A stretch of DNA of 64,000 nucleotides, taken from contig NZ_CP064952.1 of assembly GCF_011038885.2 (NCBI RefSeq), forward strand, positions 558,001 through 622,000, written 5' to 3'. Shown here piece after piece: positions 43,222 through 52,771 of this stretch (positions are counted from its first letter, which is position 1; every line of letters starts with the position of its first letter). A program made the translations under genes and the position numbers. This DNA is from Schaalia sp. ZJ405 (GTDB lineage Bacteria > Actinomycetota > Actinomycetes > Actinomycetales > Actinomycetaceae). The notes under the pieces are model-generated. The model did no database searches, was not told where the DNA came from, and saw only the letters and a list, made by a program, of their open reading frames with translations.

Positions 43222-44739
43222 TCAGCGGCCCAATCTCTGAGTGGATGAACCCACGCCCAGGTACAGCATGGCCTTCTGCGCGACGTTTGACTGCGCCCCG
43301 CGGTTGGGGAAGAACGTTGAGGTCACGCCCGCCCAACGCCGTGGCGCCGCGCAGAACCCAGCGAGCTGTACGCCGTCGGGATCAACGGCGATGAACGAAT
43401 CCAACGACGGATCCTCATCGTAGGATTCCGTTGAGATACGGCGGGTTCCGGCAAGCATTCCCAGGAGGAAATCCCGTTCGGACTGGGTGGGCGCGATCGT
43501 GAAGTCGGCGCGTTCAAGGAGGAGACGCAGCTCTGGTGACGGGTCCATTCCACGGTCAGCAGGGAAGAAAGTGTCGAGGATGGGGGTGGGTGTCAGGTCG
43601 GCTGCAACGGGGATTTTCGACGTGACGACCTGGGGGAACATGCTGAGTGTTGTTCCAAGGAAAACGACGGCATCAAAGTCCTCCGCAAGGAGCCCCCGAG
43701 TGTCATCATCGGGGACATTCACCCGGGTCACGCTGGCTTCAGATGCCTCAAGCACACCTTCGAGCCCATCGCATCGGGCCAACGCCTGCGCATCGCCCGA
43801 AGGAAGGATGACGAGGACCCGGTTGCCCAGATCGTTGCTTCCCGGGAGGCCCTCTGTAGCGGATTCGTCCTCGCGGTGGCTCGTTGGTGACGAGGCCGGC
43901 TGCGGTGACGTGACTGGAGTCAACGACTCAGCCGTAGGCGTGCGACTGGCCGACAGCGTGCTCATTGTGGCCGCATACGCCTGGGCAAGCGGCCCCGCAT
44001 ATTGACAGATCGCGCGATCGGCTCGGCGGGAGAGATCTCGTGCCGCCCACGCTGTGATACGCCGATTCGCCAGAACGTGTCGACGCAGATCAGTAAGGTG
44101 GTGTGTCCGTGTGTGAGCGCTCATCGCCTCGGTGCCGCATTCCGGGGACGAGGACGAGGGCCCTTCCCCTCCCATTACCTGCCCCACCTGAGCGGAGGCA
44201 AGCGCGACGTGAAGAGAAACGGAAGCACGTTCCCGATCCGGACCCTCCATGAAGACGCTGACGAGGGCGTCAAGGGAAGCGACGCGCCGCTGGAGTTCCC
44301 GCGGTGATCCAGGAGCCGGCACCTCCCAATGGGAGTGGGGCAGTAGGACAACAGATACCCCTGAGAGTGCCAGGAACCACTGGATCGCCAAGAGGGCGAC
44401 CTCCGCCTCGAAAAGCCCCTGACCGTTGGATAAATCGTCAAGGAGACGCGGGGGAATGATCTGATAGGCATGCTCATTGACGAGGACGAGGTCGCTGGCA
44501 ACCGGGGGAAATGGAAGAGACTCACCGGTTCTTTCCCATGTCACAGAGGCGTTATTGGGCGCTTGGCCTGGGGCCTCGGGGCCGGTGAAAACGACGGCGG
44601 CGCTCCCGGGAAGTTCCGCGAGCCTCACGCGGGCCGTGTGAACATCATCGGACACAACGGTTGGAACCTCACCGAGGGGTGTCAGCGCGTAGATGCCCTG
44701 TCCCAGTGCATGAACTGCCGAGTATCCGGCTGATTGCAT
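43222..44739 (-). CDS. hypothetical protein, partner of large glycosyltransferase
   Basis: A 505-residue protein of no family I recognise. No signal peptide or clear membrane helix is seen. The middle (about 190-300) is low-complexity Ser/Thr/Pro-rich. The carboxy part resembles a decayed GT-B fold: RVLVILPSGDAQALARC near 308-324, FDAVVFLGTTLSMFP, IPVAADLTPTPILDTFFP and ADFTIAPTQSERDFLLGML. AAGGAGAG precedes the ATG. It is directly upstream of the 811-residue glycosyltransferase gene with a one-base gap, so a helper or second transferase role is inferred. Confidence 0.65.
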   Translation of the reverse strand: MQSAGYSAVHALGQGIYALTPLGEVPTVVSDDVHTARVRLAELPGSAAVVFTGPEAPGQAPNNASVTWERTGESLPFPPVASDLVLVNEHAYQIIPPRLLDDLSNGQGLFEAEVALLAIQWFLALSGVSVVLLPHSHWEVPAPGSPRELQRRVASLDALVSVFMEGPDRERASVSLHVALASAQVGQVMGGEGPSSSSPECGTEAMSAHTRTHHLTDLRRHVLANRRITAWAARDLSRRADRAICQYAGPLAQAYAATMSTLSASRTPTAESLTPVTSPQPASSPTSHREDESATEGLPGSNDLGNRVLVILPSGDAQALARCDGLEGVLEASEASVTRVNVPDDDTRGLLAEDFDAVVFLGTTLSMFPQVVTSKIPVAADLTPTPILDTFFPADRGMDPSPELRLLLERADFTIAPTQSERDFLLGMLAGTRRISTESYDEDPSLDSFIAVDPDGVQLAGFCAAPRRWAGVTSTFFPNRGAQSNVAQKAMLYLGVGSSTQRLGR

Positions 44740-44935
44740 GAGGCTCTCCTTGTTTTCCGCGTGCGCTCGGTCGTGGGCGTTTCCCTAGTTTAGAGGGCAG
44801 TTGCAGAATCGGTGTGACATCTGGTGCCGTGCTGCCTCAAGGCCAAGGCGTAGCGCACGGTAGGGGAGTGTCAGCGCATGTCACGTGGCATGTCCGACGA
44901 AGCATCCCAGATAACGCAGGTGAGTGATGTAACGT

Positions 44936-44964
44936 GTGTCCCACAGAATATCTATAGTGGACAC
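44936..44964 (+). promoter_or_regulatory. rmlB promoter region with inverted repeat over the -10
   Basis: GTGTCCCAC (44936-44944) and GTGGACAC (44957-44964) form an imperfect inverted repeat around TATAGT (44953-44958), a good -10 candidate. The -35 is weak. GCATGTC also occurs twice, 12 bases apart, at about 44875-44895. A repressor covering the -10 box is a plausible reading. A 58-base leader then runs to the GTG with ribosome-binding site GGAGGT at 45004-45009. Confidence 0.4.
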
Positions 44965-44998
44965 CGAGAGTTCCACCGACGGACGACCGGGCCCCTAA

Positions 44999-46024
<1,026 letters not shown>

Positions 46025-46028
46025 GCAC

Positions 46029-46976
46029 ATGGTTCACGTGCCGCTTGTCCACAGGGATTTCTCCCCGCGGGTCACAGTCCTCATGGCAACGTACAACGGT
46101 CGCCAGTGGATTGAAGAACAGATCGAGTCGATCCTCACCCAAGAGGTTGTCTCGGTGCGGCTTGTTGTGTCCGATGACGGGTCCACCGATGGAACTCGGG
46201 AATTTCTTGAAGAAAGAGCGCAACGAGAACCTCGGATCCACGTCCTTGCCCCTCGCAACGGACCCGCCGGTGTTGCCGCCAATTTCCTTCACCTTTTCAC
46301 GACGCACGAACCTGACGGCTCCTACGTTGCGTTCAGCGATCAAGATGACATCTGGTATCCGGATAAGCTCAAGCGACAGGTGTCGCTACTGCAGAGCCTC
46401 GGGCTGGACGCTGTGTCATCGAATGTCACGAGTTTCGATGCGTCCGGCCGGGAAAAGCTCATCCGAAAGTCCCGGCCCCAACGCAAATGGGATCATCTTT
46501 TCGAGGCCGCAGGTCCGGGATCGACCTACATCTTCACTCCGGCGCTTCATGCAAAGCTCCGTGATGTCCTTTCAACGTTGGACTATTCACGAGTGGGCGT
46601 TCATGACTGGTACATCTATGCGCTTGCGCGCGCCCAGGGCGCACGATGGCTCATTGATGAGACCCCAACTGTGCTCTATCGACAGCACGGAGGAAATGTC
46701 CAGGGAGCAAACCTGGGGATCTTCGCCCATATCTCACGGTTATCGCGCCTATCGCAGGGGTTCTACGGGGAACAATTCATCGAGACTGCGCGCGCAGTGT
46801 CCGCATGCAACGTGTACACGAAAGCGCGAAACAACGACCTTGATCAGATGATTGAGCTTCTCGAAAACTCTGACCTCAAGAGCCGAGTGGCGCTGCTGAA
46901 GCGGGCCTCGCAGATTCGCCGGTCTTTCGTTGAAGGCCTCGAACTTGCCGTGTCGCGTGTTCTTCGGGTGTGGTGA
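46029..46976 (+). CDS. glycosyltransferase family 2, rhamnosyltransferase-like
   Basis: A 315-residue GT-A enzyme: VTVLMATYNGRQWIEEQIES near the start, VVSDDGSTDGTREFL, and AFSDQDDIWYPDKL with the metal-binding DQDD. The DQDDIW pattern is typical of rhamnosyltransferases such as the RgpB type. It lies four bases after rmlB, so rhamnose as donor sugar is likely. ATG 46029 is preferred over an upstream start inside rmlB. Confidence 0.88.
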   Translation: MVHVPLVHRDFSPRVTVLMATYNGRQWIEEQIESILTQEVVSVRLVVSDDGSTDGTREFLEERAQREPRIHVLAPRNGPAGVAANFLHLFTTHEPDGSYVAFSDQDDIWYPDKLKRQVSLLQSLGLDAVSSNVTSFDASGREKLIRKSRPQRKWDHLFEAAGPGSTYIFTPALHAKLRDVLSTLDYSRVGVHDWYIYALARAQGARWLIDETPTVLYRQHGGNVQGANLGIFAHISRLSRLSQGFYGEQFIETARAVSACNVYTKARNNDLDQMIELLENSDLKSRVALLKRASQIRRSFVEGLELAVSRVLRVW

Positions 46977-48073
46977 TGGTGGCGCCGCAACAGTCAGGAC
47001 CACGCATCTTAGACAATCCCACGGTGTCCGTTGCGCTGTGCACCCACAACGGAGCGGAGTTTATCGCCGCGCAGGTTCGTTCGATCATTGACCAGACATC
47101 ACCCGTTGACGAAATCGTCCTCGGCGATGATGACTCCACCGATGAGACGGTGGAGATTGTTGAGCGCGTGCTTGAAGGAACACCGGTTAGGCTGCGCGTT
47201 CGTCGCCACAGTCCCGCCCTACGTGTGAGAGGAAACTTCTCTGACGCAATCGGAGCAACAACCGGTGATGTCGTCATCCTGTGTGACCAGGATGATGTGT
47301 GGCATCCGCGCAAAGTGGAAACCCTCGTTGCGGCAATTGCTCAGGGAAACGACCTTGTGCATTCTGATGCGCGTCTCGTTGACGCTAGCGGGGATCCGCT
47401 GGGGACAACGCTGCTGGGGAGCCTTGGGGTGAGTCAGTGGGAGAAACGTCAGCTGAGCGGTGGGGATGCGGTGGCCGTACTTTTGAGGCGCAACCTGGTG
47501 ACCGGAGCAACCACCGCCCTCAATGGTCAGTTTGCCCGCGCCGTCATGCCCGTTCCCGAGGGATGGATTCACGACGAATGGATGGCGATGCTCGCGGCGT
47601 TACGAGGACGACTGCGGCTTCTCCCGGTGCAACTCACCGACTATCGGCAACACGACAACAATGAGATTGGTGTGAACAAGGGAGGCCTGAAGGGAAGGTT
47701 GGCACGTCTGCTTGTCTCCGATGTTGACGATGACGTTCGGCGTTTGAGGCGGGCCTACGCCTTGGAAAGCGCAGTTGCGGATGCTCAATGGATCAGCGCC
47801 GACAATGCCCAACGTGTCCGAGAATTCCGCGAGCACCAGGTTTTCCGCGCGCAGCTGCCCAAGTCTCGGGTCCTGAGACTGCCGAGGATCCTTGCCGAAT
47901 GCGTGCGCGGGCGCTACTCACGCTATTCTCGCGGGTGGCTCACTGTTGCCCGCGATCTGTTGCAGGTTCACGGCCCGGATCGGCGTCAACGATTAGATGC
48001 GATCATGGAAGACTATGCTCGCCAGGACCCTACCGGTACGTCCCAAGCCCCGCTGAGACATTCTCCGAGCTGA
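46976..48073 (+). CDS. glycosyltransferase family 2, rhamnosyltransferase-like
   Basis: A 365-residue relative of the preceding enzyme: VSVALCTHNGAEFIAAQVRS, VLGDDDSTDETVE and ILCDQDDVWHPRKVE. ATG 46976 overlaps the preceding TGA (TGATG); GTG 46970 is possible. Two tandem enzymes of this type suggest consecutive rhamnose transfers. The last 44 bases overlap the convergent TIGR03089 gene. Confidence 0.88.
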   Translation: MVAPQQSGPRILDNPTVSVALCTHNGAEFIAAQVRSIIDQTSPVDEIVLGDDDSTDETVEIVERVLEGTPVRLRVRRHSPALRVRGNFSDAIGATTGDVVILCDQDDVWHPRKVETLVAAIAQGNDLVHSDARLVDASGDPLGTTLLGSLGVSQWEKRQLSGGDAVAVLLRRNLVTGATTALNGQFARAVMPVPEGWIHDEWMAMLAALRGRLRLLPVQLTDYRQHDNNEIGVNKGGLKGRLARLLVSDVDDDVRRLRRAYALESAVADAQWISADNAQRVREFREHQVFRAQLPKSRVLRLPRILAECVRGRYSRYSRGWLTVARDLLQVHGPDRRQRLDAIMEDYARQDPTGTSQAPLRHSPS

Positions 48074-48827
48074 GAATCTTGTCGGCTTGCGCCGGTGAGT
48101 AGCACGTTGGATCAATAACGACAACGGAACATCCGCGCAGCCACTGGTCGCACACCTCGCCCGCGAGGCGGCGAGGACGGCCCAGCAAGCCGATGCGGGT
48201 GCCTCGCTCTAAGGGCCCGTCAAACACCGTCTGTCCGCGCAGCGCCTCGGTGACAGCGTCTTCAACTGGTGGAGCATATGAGGGAACCAGCGTCACCAAG
48301 GCATCGGGTTGAGCCATGAGTTCTTGAAGGGCATCCAGCTCGCCCTCGTCAAGATCATCCCCATCCCAAGAAAACGCAAGATAGCGGGGGGATTGGAGCA
48401 GCACCCAGGCCCCGATGCCCCGAGCGTGCGCTGTCGTGGTGTCGGCTGCGTTGGATACAACGACATCTCCAGGAAGCACGCGAGGGCCTATGCGGGCAGC
48501 AGCGGCGTTATCGGATGCGAGCTTATCGGATGCGGGTCCCGTCCCGGCTGCGTCAAGAATCTCCCACCCCATGAACCGAGCGGACAACTCCCACAAGACG
48601 CGCTGCCAGAGAACGAGCGGAGCGTAGAGCCGGGGACGGGATTCACCCAGCGGTGATGTTGACCCGAAAAGGTCGGCCCCGAGTTCCTCTCCGATGAGGT
48701 TGGCAATTTTTGCTAGCCACCGAGCAACAACGGGACCGGAAAGTTCAACCCGTTCGTGGGAATAAACTGTCAAGACCGGGCCGCGACGCGAGGAGAGGTC
48801 ACCGAGTAGCTGGGGGAAAGTTGTCAT
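48030..48827 (-). CDS. TIGR03089 family protein
   Basis: A 265-residue cytosolic protein matching the actinobacterial TIGR03089 family, which resembles a fragment of the AMP-binding (acyl-CoA synthetase) fold. It starts MTTFPQLLGDLSSRRGPVL, with ERVELSGPVVARWLAKIANL next. GGAGG lies just before ATG 48827; the open frame extends to 48932 without a better start. The family function is unknown. It overlaps the 3' end of the neighbouring GT2 gene and marks the return to conserved chromosome. Confidence 0.88.
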   Translation of the reverse strand: MTTFPQLLGDLSSRRGPVLTVYSHERVELSGPVVARWLAKIANLIGEELGADLFGSTSPLGESRPRLYAPLVLWQRVLWELSARFMGWEILDAAGTGPASDKLASDNAAAARIGPRVLPGDVVVSNAADTTTAHARGIGAWVLLQSPRYLAFSWDGDDLDEGELDALQELMAQPDALVTLVPSYAPPVEDAVTEALRGQTVFDGPLERGTRIGLLGRPRRLAGEVCDQWLRGCSVVVIDPTCYSPAQADKILSSENVSAGLGTYR

Positions 48828-49022
48828 AGGAGGAGGGTAACGGATGGGGATGGCGGGATTCTTAATCGGGGTGTTTGACCAGGTCAACGCTCGATGAGGG
48901 AGGCGGATGCGGGGATTGCGTGAAGGTGACATCGCGCGTTACCAGAGACGCGGCTGGCGCGCGAATCAATGCGAGAAAACTCCCAGTAACCCTCGAACGT
49001 GATCTCATTTACTCCCATCCAC

Positions 49023-49051
49023 TTGACTTGTGCGGATGACACGCGTGTAAT
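49023..49051 (+). promoter_or_regulatory. sigma-70-type promoter of whiB
   Basis: TTGACT (49023-49028) and TGTAAT (49046-49051) are separated by 17 bases, the best consensus promoter seen in the window. Transcription would start near 49058, giving a leader of about 30 bases with GAGGAG at 49075-49080. Confidence 0.6.
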
Positions 49052-49088
49052 TTCCATATTGACACTTGATTAACGAGGAGAAGACATC

Positions 49089-49388
49089 GTGTGGAACATC
49101 TTGGGTGACGGGCCGATCTCGTGGTCGGACGCATCATCTGATGTCGACGTCTTTGCGCTCGTCGACGGGCCGCTTGCATGGCAGCAACACGCATTGTGTG
49201 CACAGACCGACCCCGAAGCCTTCTTCCCTGAAAAAGGCGGGTCAACGCGCGAAGCCAAGGCCGTGTGCCAATCCTGCGAGGTGCGAGAGGAATGCCTTGA
49301 GTACGCTCTCGCTCACGATGAACGATTCGGAATCTGGGGCGGCCTGTCCGAACGTGAGCGTCGTCGACTCCGCCGTATAGCCGGGTGA
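49089..49388 (+). CDS. whiB: WhiB family iron-sulfur regulator (WhiB2-like)
   Basis: A 99-residue WhiB protein that binds a [4Fe-4S] cluster and modulates sigma-factor-dependent transcription. The four Cys are at ALCAQTDP and the QSCEVREEC spacing with one Cys before it (AVCQSC), followed by GIWGGLSERERRRLRR, the G[VI]WGG turn and basic tail. The neighbours (a giant GT2, DUF5719, DUF3499, metallopeptidase-like protein) match the whiB2 setting of actinobacteria, where WhiB2 acts in division; that assignment is from context. The GTG start has GAGGAG nine bases upstream. Confidence 0.93.
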   Translation: MWNILGDGPISWSDASSDVDVFALVDGPLAWQQHALCAQTDPEAFFPEKGGSTREAKAVCQSCEVREECLEYALAHDERFGIWGGLSERERRRLRRIAG

Positions 49389-52300
49389 CTACGCCCACGC
49401 GCACCGGGATCGCCGCCCTCATCGTTACCAGGGGCGAGTCACCGGATCTTCGCGCCGTTCTGAAGTCCGTTGGACACCAGACTCTTGCGGCGGACCACTG
49501 CGTCGTTATTGACGTTGCTGGCTCCTCAAACCCGGTGCTCAATGCGTCTGCACTTCCCGCCGACGTAACACTGATCCACATCGGCCGCGCCCCCAATCTC
49601 GGCGAAGCAATTCGGCGCGCAACACGAGAACCATTATTTCCTTCCGCCGTGTTGTCGGCCCGATGGTGGTGGATCCTTCATGATGATTCCCAGGCGGAAC
49701 CCTCATGTCTTCAACACCTCTGGGAGGTTGGCGACCAGGGGCGAACCATTGCCGCGGTCGGCCCGAAACAGCTGTCGTGGGATGGGGAGGAAATCCTTGA
49801 ATTAGGGATTTTCGCAACCCGCAGTGCCAGACGGCTCAACCGTGTCTCTGAGGGGGAAATCGACCAGGGACAGTACGACTCAACCAGTGACGTGTTGGCC
49901 GTCGGTACCGCCGGCATGCTCATTGACCCGCAGGCGTGGTTCCTTGTGGGGGGAACAGATCCGATGCTCGGTCCCTTCGGAGACGGCCTCGACCTCGGGC
50001 GTCGCCTGCATCGGGCGGGATACCGTGTTGTTGTTGCGCCCAAGGCACGGATTCGTCACAGGCGCGCATCCTTGACTCCCAGCACCGTCAATGACAGTGA
50101 CGAGGACGAGCGCGCCAACGCGCGAGCAACAGCCGACCCCGCTGATGAGGACCACAGTGACGTCGATGCCCGGCGCACACACGACGACTCCCTAGAGCTG
50201 CGGCAATCCACTGCCGAAAATGTTGTCGAGATAGAAGCCGCAGCCTCGTCCTCGTCCCGAGAAACAAGACGCCAGCATCCGGCGGACGAATCCTTCGGTG
50301 CCAGGCGCTTTGCCCAGCTCTATAACTGGGCAAAAGCAACACCGATCCTCCTTCTGCCTTTCCTCGCAATAGCACTTCTCGTGTGGACTCCCGCGCGGGC
50401 GCTCGCCCGGGTCGCAACGAACTCCGGGCATCTTGCGCTTGCAGAATTTGGTGCGTGGGGACGCCTCATCGGCTCAACCGGACACCTGCTTGTTGCCAAG
50501 TGGAAAGCGCAGCGGACCGCAAAAGTCCCAGCGTCAACGCTGCGGAGCTTGGAAACAACGCCGCGTGAACTTACTGCTCAGCGATCCCTTGACAGACGAA
50601 TTGCCCGCGCACACCGCGTGACGCACGCTGAACCACTGGTCGAAGAATCTCTGCGCTCTCACCGGATGTCCACCGCGGTGACCTTCGCCGTCGTCCTCGC
50701 CGTGTCAATTATTGCGTCAATTGGCCAGTGGTGGTTCGTTTCCGGGCCGCTCACAGGTGGAGCGTGGACGGCTCTTCCTGAAAAATGGTCAACGCTGTGG
50801 GAAGCGGCGTGGGCCGCGTGGATTCCCGGAGGAGACGGACATCCCTCGCCGGCCGACCCGATCCTTGGTGTTCTTGCGCTCCTCTCGTGGCCCGCCCACG
50901 TCTTTGGGGTCGCGCCGAATCTGTGTGCAACGGCGATACTTGTCAGTGCCGGTCCGCTCTCAGCAGCGAGTATGTGGGTTCTTTCCCGTCGCTTCACCGC
51001 GTCAACAACATGGCGGGCAGCCGCGGCTTGCACATGGTCAGTGCTTCCTGCGCTCACGATGAGTCAATTCCAGGGGCGTCTGGGAGCCACGATCGTTCAC
51101 TGTGTTCTTCCGCTGGTGATTGCCGCGTGGATGAGTCTCCTGCACCTCGACACCCCCGTGCGGGTCGCCGCTTCCACTGACACCGTCACCGTGACGTCCC
51201 GACGATTCACCGGAGCGATCGGCGCTGCGAGCCTCAGCGGAGCTGTTGTTGTGGCGGGTGCTCCGTGGATGCTGGTGGTCATTCTCATTCTCGGATGCAT
51301 TGTTCTGGGCGTGAGCCGCGGGCCGCGCCGGTGGGCAGCGCTTCCCATGATGCTGACGCCCACGGTGCTCGTCGCACCGATCGTCATCACAGCAATCGCC
51401 GGAGGACACACGTGGAGGGCCCTGGTCACCCCCGGGGGAGGCGCCAGTGCCTACGTGATTCCCCAGGGGTGGCAGGTATTCCTTGGTGTGCCTTCTGCTG
51501 CCCAGCGTCCCCTCGATCTTGCATTCAGCCTCGTCCCCGGAACCCTTCTGATCATCGGGGCATTCATTGCCGTTGCACCAACGATGAAAGCGTCGTCAGC
51601 TGACGCTTCTTCGCCTCGTCGACGAATGCTTCCGGCTCTCGCCCTACTTGCCGGCGTCGTGTTCGCCGGATGCGGCCTGGCCATCGCCCGCATCCACGTG
51701 GCTATTGACGCCCAGGTTGCGGCGACGGCGTGGGCATCTCCGGCACTTTCCCTTGCGGGACTGGCACTCATCGTGTCGATCCTCAGCGCGATTCCATTCC
51801 AGCACGCATGGAATGGCCCGCGCATGCTGGTGATCACGCGTCTGGGCTTGGTTGCCGCGATCATCATGGCTGCCTGCGGAGCGGGACCAATTGTGGCCAG
51901 GGTCGATGCCCTTGGGCGGGACAACTCCCTGAGCAACTGGGACCGCCTCCACAACACTCACGTCAGCGTTGCCTCAGCCCACTTGGTCTCCGCGGTTTCC
52001 GCTCAGGCGGAGGAATCGGTGCGCGCCGGACGAGTTCTCGTTCTCGACGCGGATGCCAATATCGACACACTCAATGTGTCGCTGTGGCGAGGACGCGGAC
52101 CGATGATGACCGACGAATCCTCAGTGACGCGTGCCCGGGCACTCAACGCCGCAGTTCAGCGTGCATCAACGGGAGCGCAGGCACATGAGTCGGCAGCTGG
52201 CACAGCGCCTGCTCACAGCGATGCCGCAGAAAATTCGCTCGCGCAACTCGCGCTCACCCTCGTTGCTTCCCCCGATGCCTCAACGGTTCTCCAGCTTGCC

Positions 52301-52771
52301 GACCACGGAATCGACACGATCCTCATTCCTGCCAGAACTCGTGGACGCGATTCCATGAGCGAAGCTCTTGGGCGCGCACCCGGCTTGGAAAAGGTCGGTG
52401 ACACCGATGCTGGAACTGTGTGGCGCCTGCGCCCCAAAGGGCTGCAACCCGCACGGATGCGTGTGCTCTCAGGGTCTTCCTGGAGTGTCATTGAATCTGG
52501 ACAGATCAGTGCGCATGGCCGACTACCCGAAGGAACAACGGGAACGCTGACTCTTGCTGAACGCGCGGACCCTCACTGGCATGCGCGCATTGATGGCCAC
52601 CCACTTGAGCCCTCAAGGCAGTCGTGGAACCAGGAATTCACCGTGGAATCAGGTGGCGAACTCGCCGTGTATTACCGCACGTGGTGGCAGCTTCCGTGGT
52701 GGATCACGCTGGGGATCCTTGGAGCCGCAAGCCTCGTCCTTGCCGTGCCCGTCAGGAGGAATCGTTCATGA
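49385..52771 (+). CDS. giant GT2-membrane protein
   Basis: An 1128-residue protein. A GT2 domain occupies residues 1-235 (ALIVTRGESPDLRAVLKSV, WILHDDSQAEPSCLQHL, FGDGLDLGRRLHRAGYR). An acidic, disordered linker follows (about 235-305, DSDEDERAN). From about 320 to 830 there are about ten hydrophobic segments, and the tail from about 850 is probably extracytoplasmic, ending with a last helix. Large proteins of this type adjoin whiB2 in many actinobacteria and are thought to make envelope glycans. The start overlaps the whiB stop (GTGA). Exact substrate unknown. Confidence 0.85.
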   Translation: MTTPTRTGIAALIVTRGESPDLRAVLKSVGHQTLAADHCVVIDVAGSSNPVLNASALPADVTLIHIGRAPNLGEAIRRATREPLFPSAVLSARWWWILHDDSQAEPSCLQHLWEVGDQGRTIAAVGPKQLSWDGEEILELGIFATRSARRLNRVSEGEIDQGQYDSTSDVLAVGTAGMLIDPQAWFLVGGTDPMLGPFGDGLDLGRRLHRAGYRVVVAPKARIRHRRASLTPSTVNDSDEDERANARATADPADEDHSDVDARRTHDDSLELRQSTAENVVEIEAAASSSSRETRRQHPADESFGARRFAQLYNWAKATPILLLPFLAIALLVWTPARALARVATNSGHLALAEFGAWGRLIGSTGHLLVAKWKAQRTAKVPASTLRSLETTPRELTAQRSLDRRIARAHRVTHAEPLVEESLRSHRMSTAVTFAVVLAVSIIASIGQWWFVSGPLTGGAWTALPEKWSTLWEAAWAAWIPGGDGHPSPADPILGVLALLSWPAHVFGVAPNLCATAILVSAGPLSAASMWVLSRRFTASTTWRAAAACTWSVLPALTMSQFQGRLGATIVHCVLPLVIAAWMSLLHLDTPVRVAASTDTVTVTSRRFTGAIGAASLSGAVVVAGAPWMLVVILILGCIVLGVSRGPRRWAALPMMLTPTVLVAPIVITAIAGGHTWRALVTPGGGASAYVIPQGWQVFLGVPSAAQRPLDLAFSLVPGTLLIIGAFIAVAPTMKASSADASSPRRRMLPALALLAGVVFAGCGLAIARIHVAIDAQVAATAWASPALSLAGLALIVSILSAIPFQHAWNGPRMLVITRLGLVAAIIMAACGAGPIVARVDALGRDNSLSNWDRLHNTHVSVASAHLVSAVSAQAEESVRAGRVLVLDADANIDTLNVSLWRGRGPMMTDESSVTRARALNAAVQRASTGAQAHESAAGTAPAHSDAAENSLAQLALTLVASPDASTVLQLADHGIDTILIPARTRGRDSMSEALGRAPGLEKVGDTDAGTVWRLRPKGLQPARMRVLSGSSWSVIESGQISAHGRLPEGTTGTLTLAERADPHWHARIDGHPLEPSRQSWNQEFTVESGGELAVYYRTWWQLPWWITLGILGAASLVLAVPVRRNRS

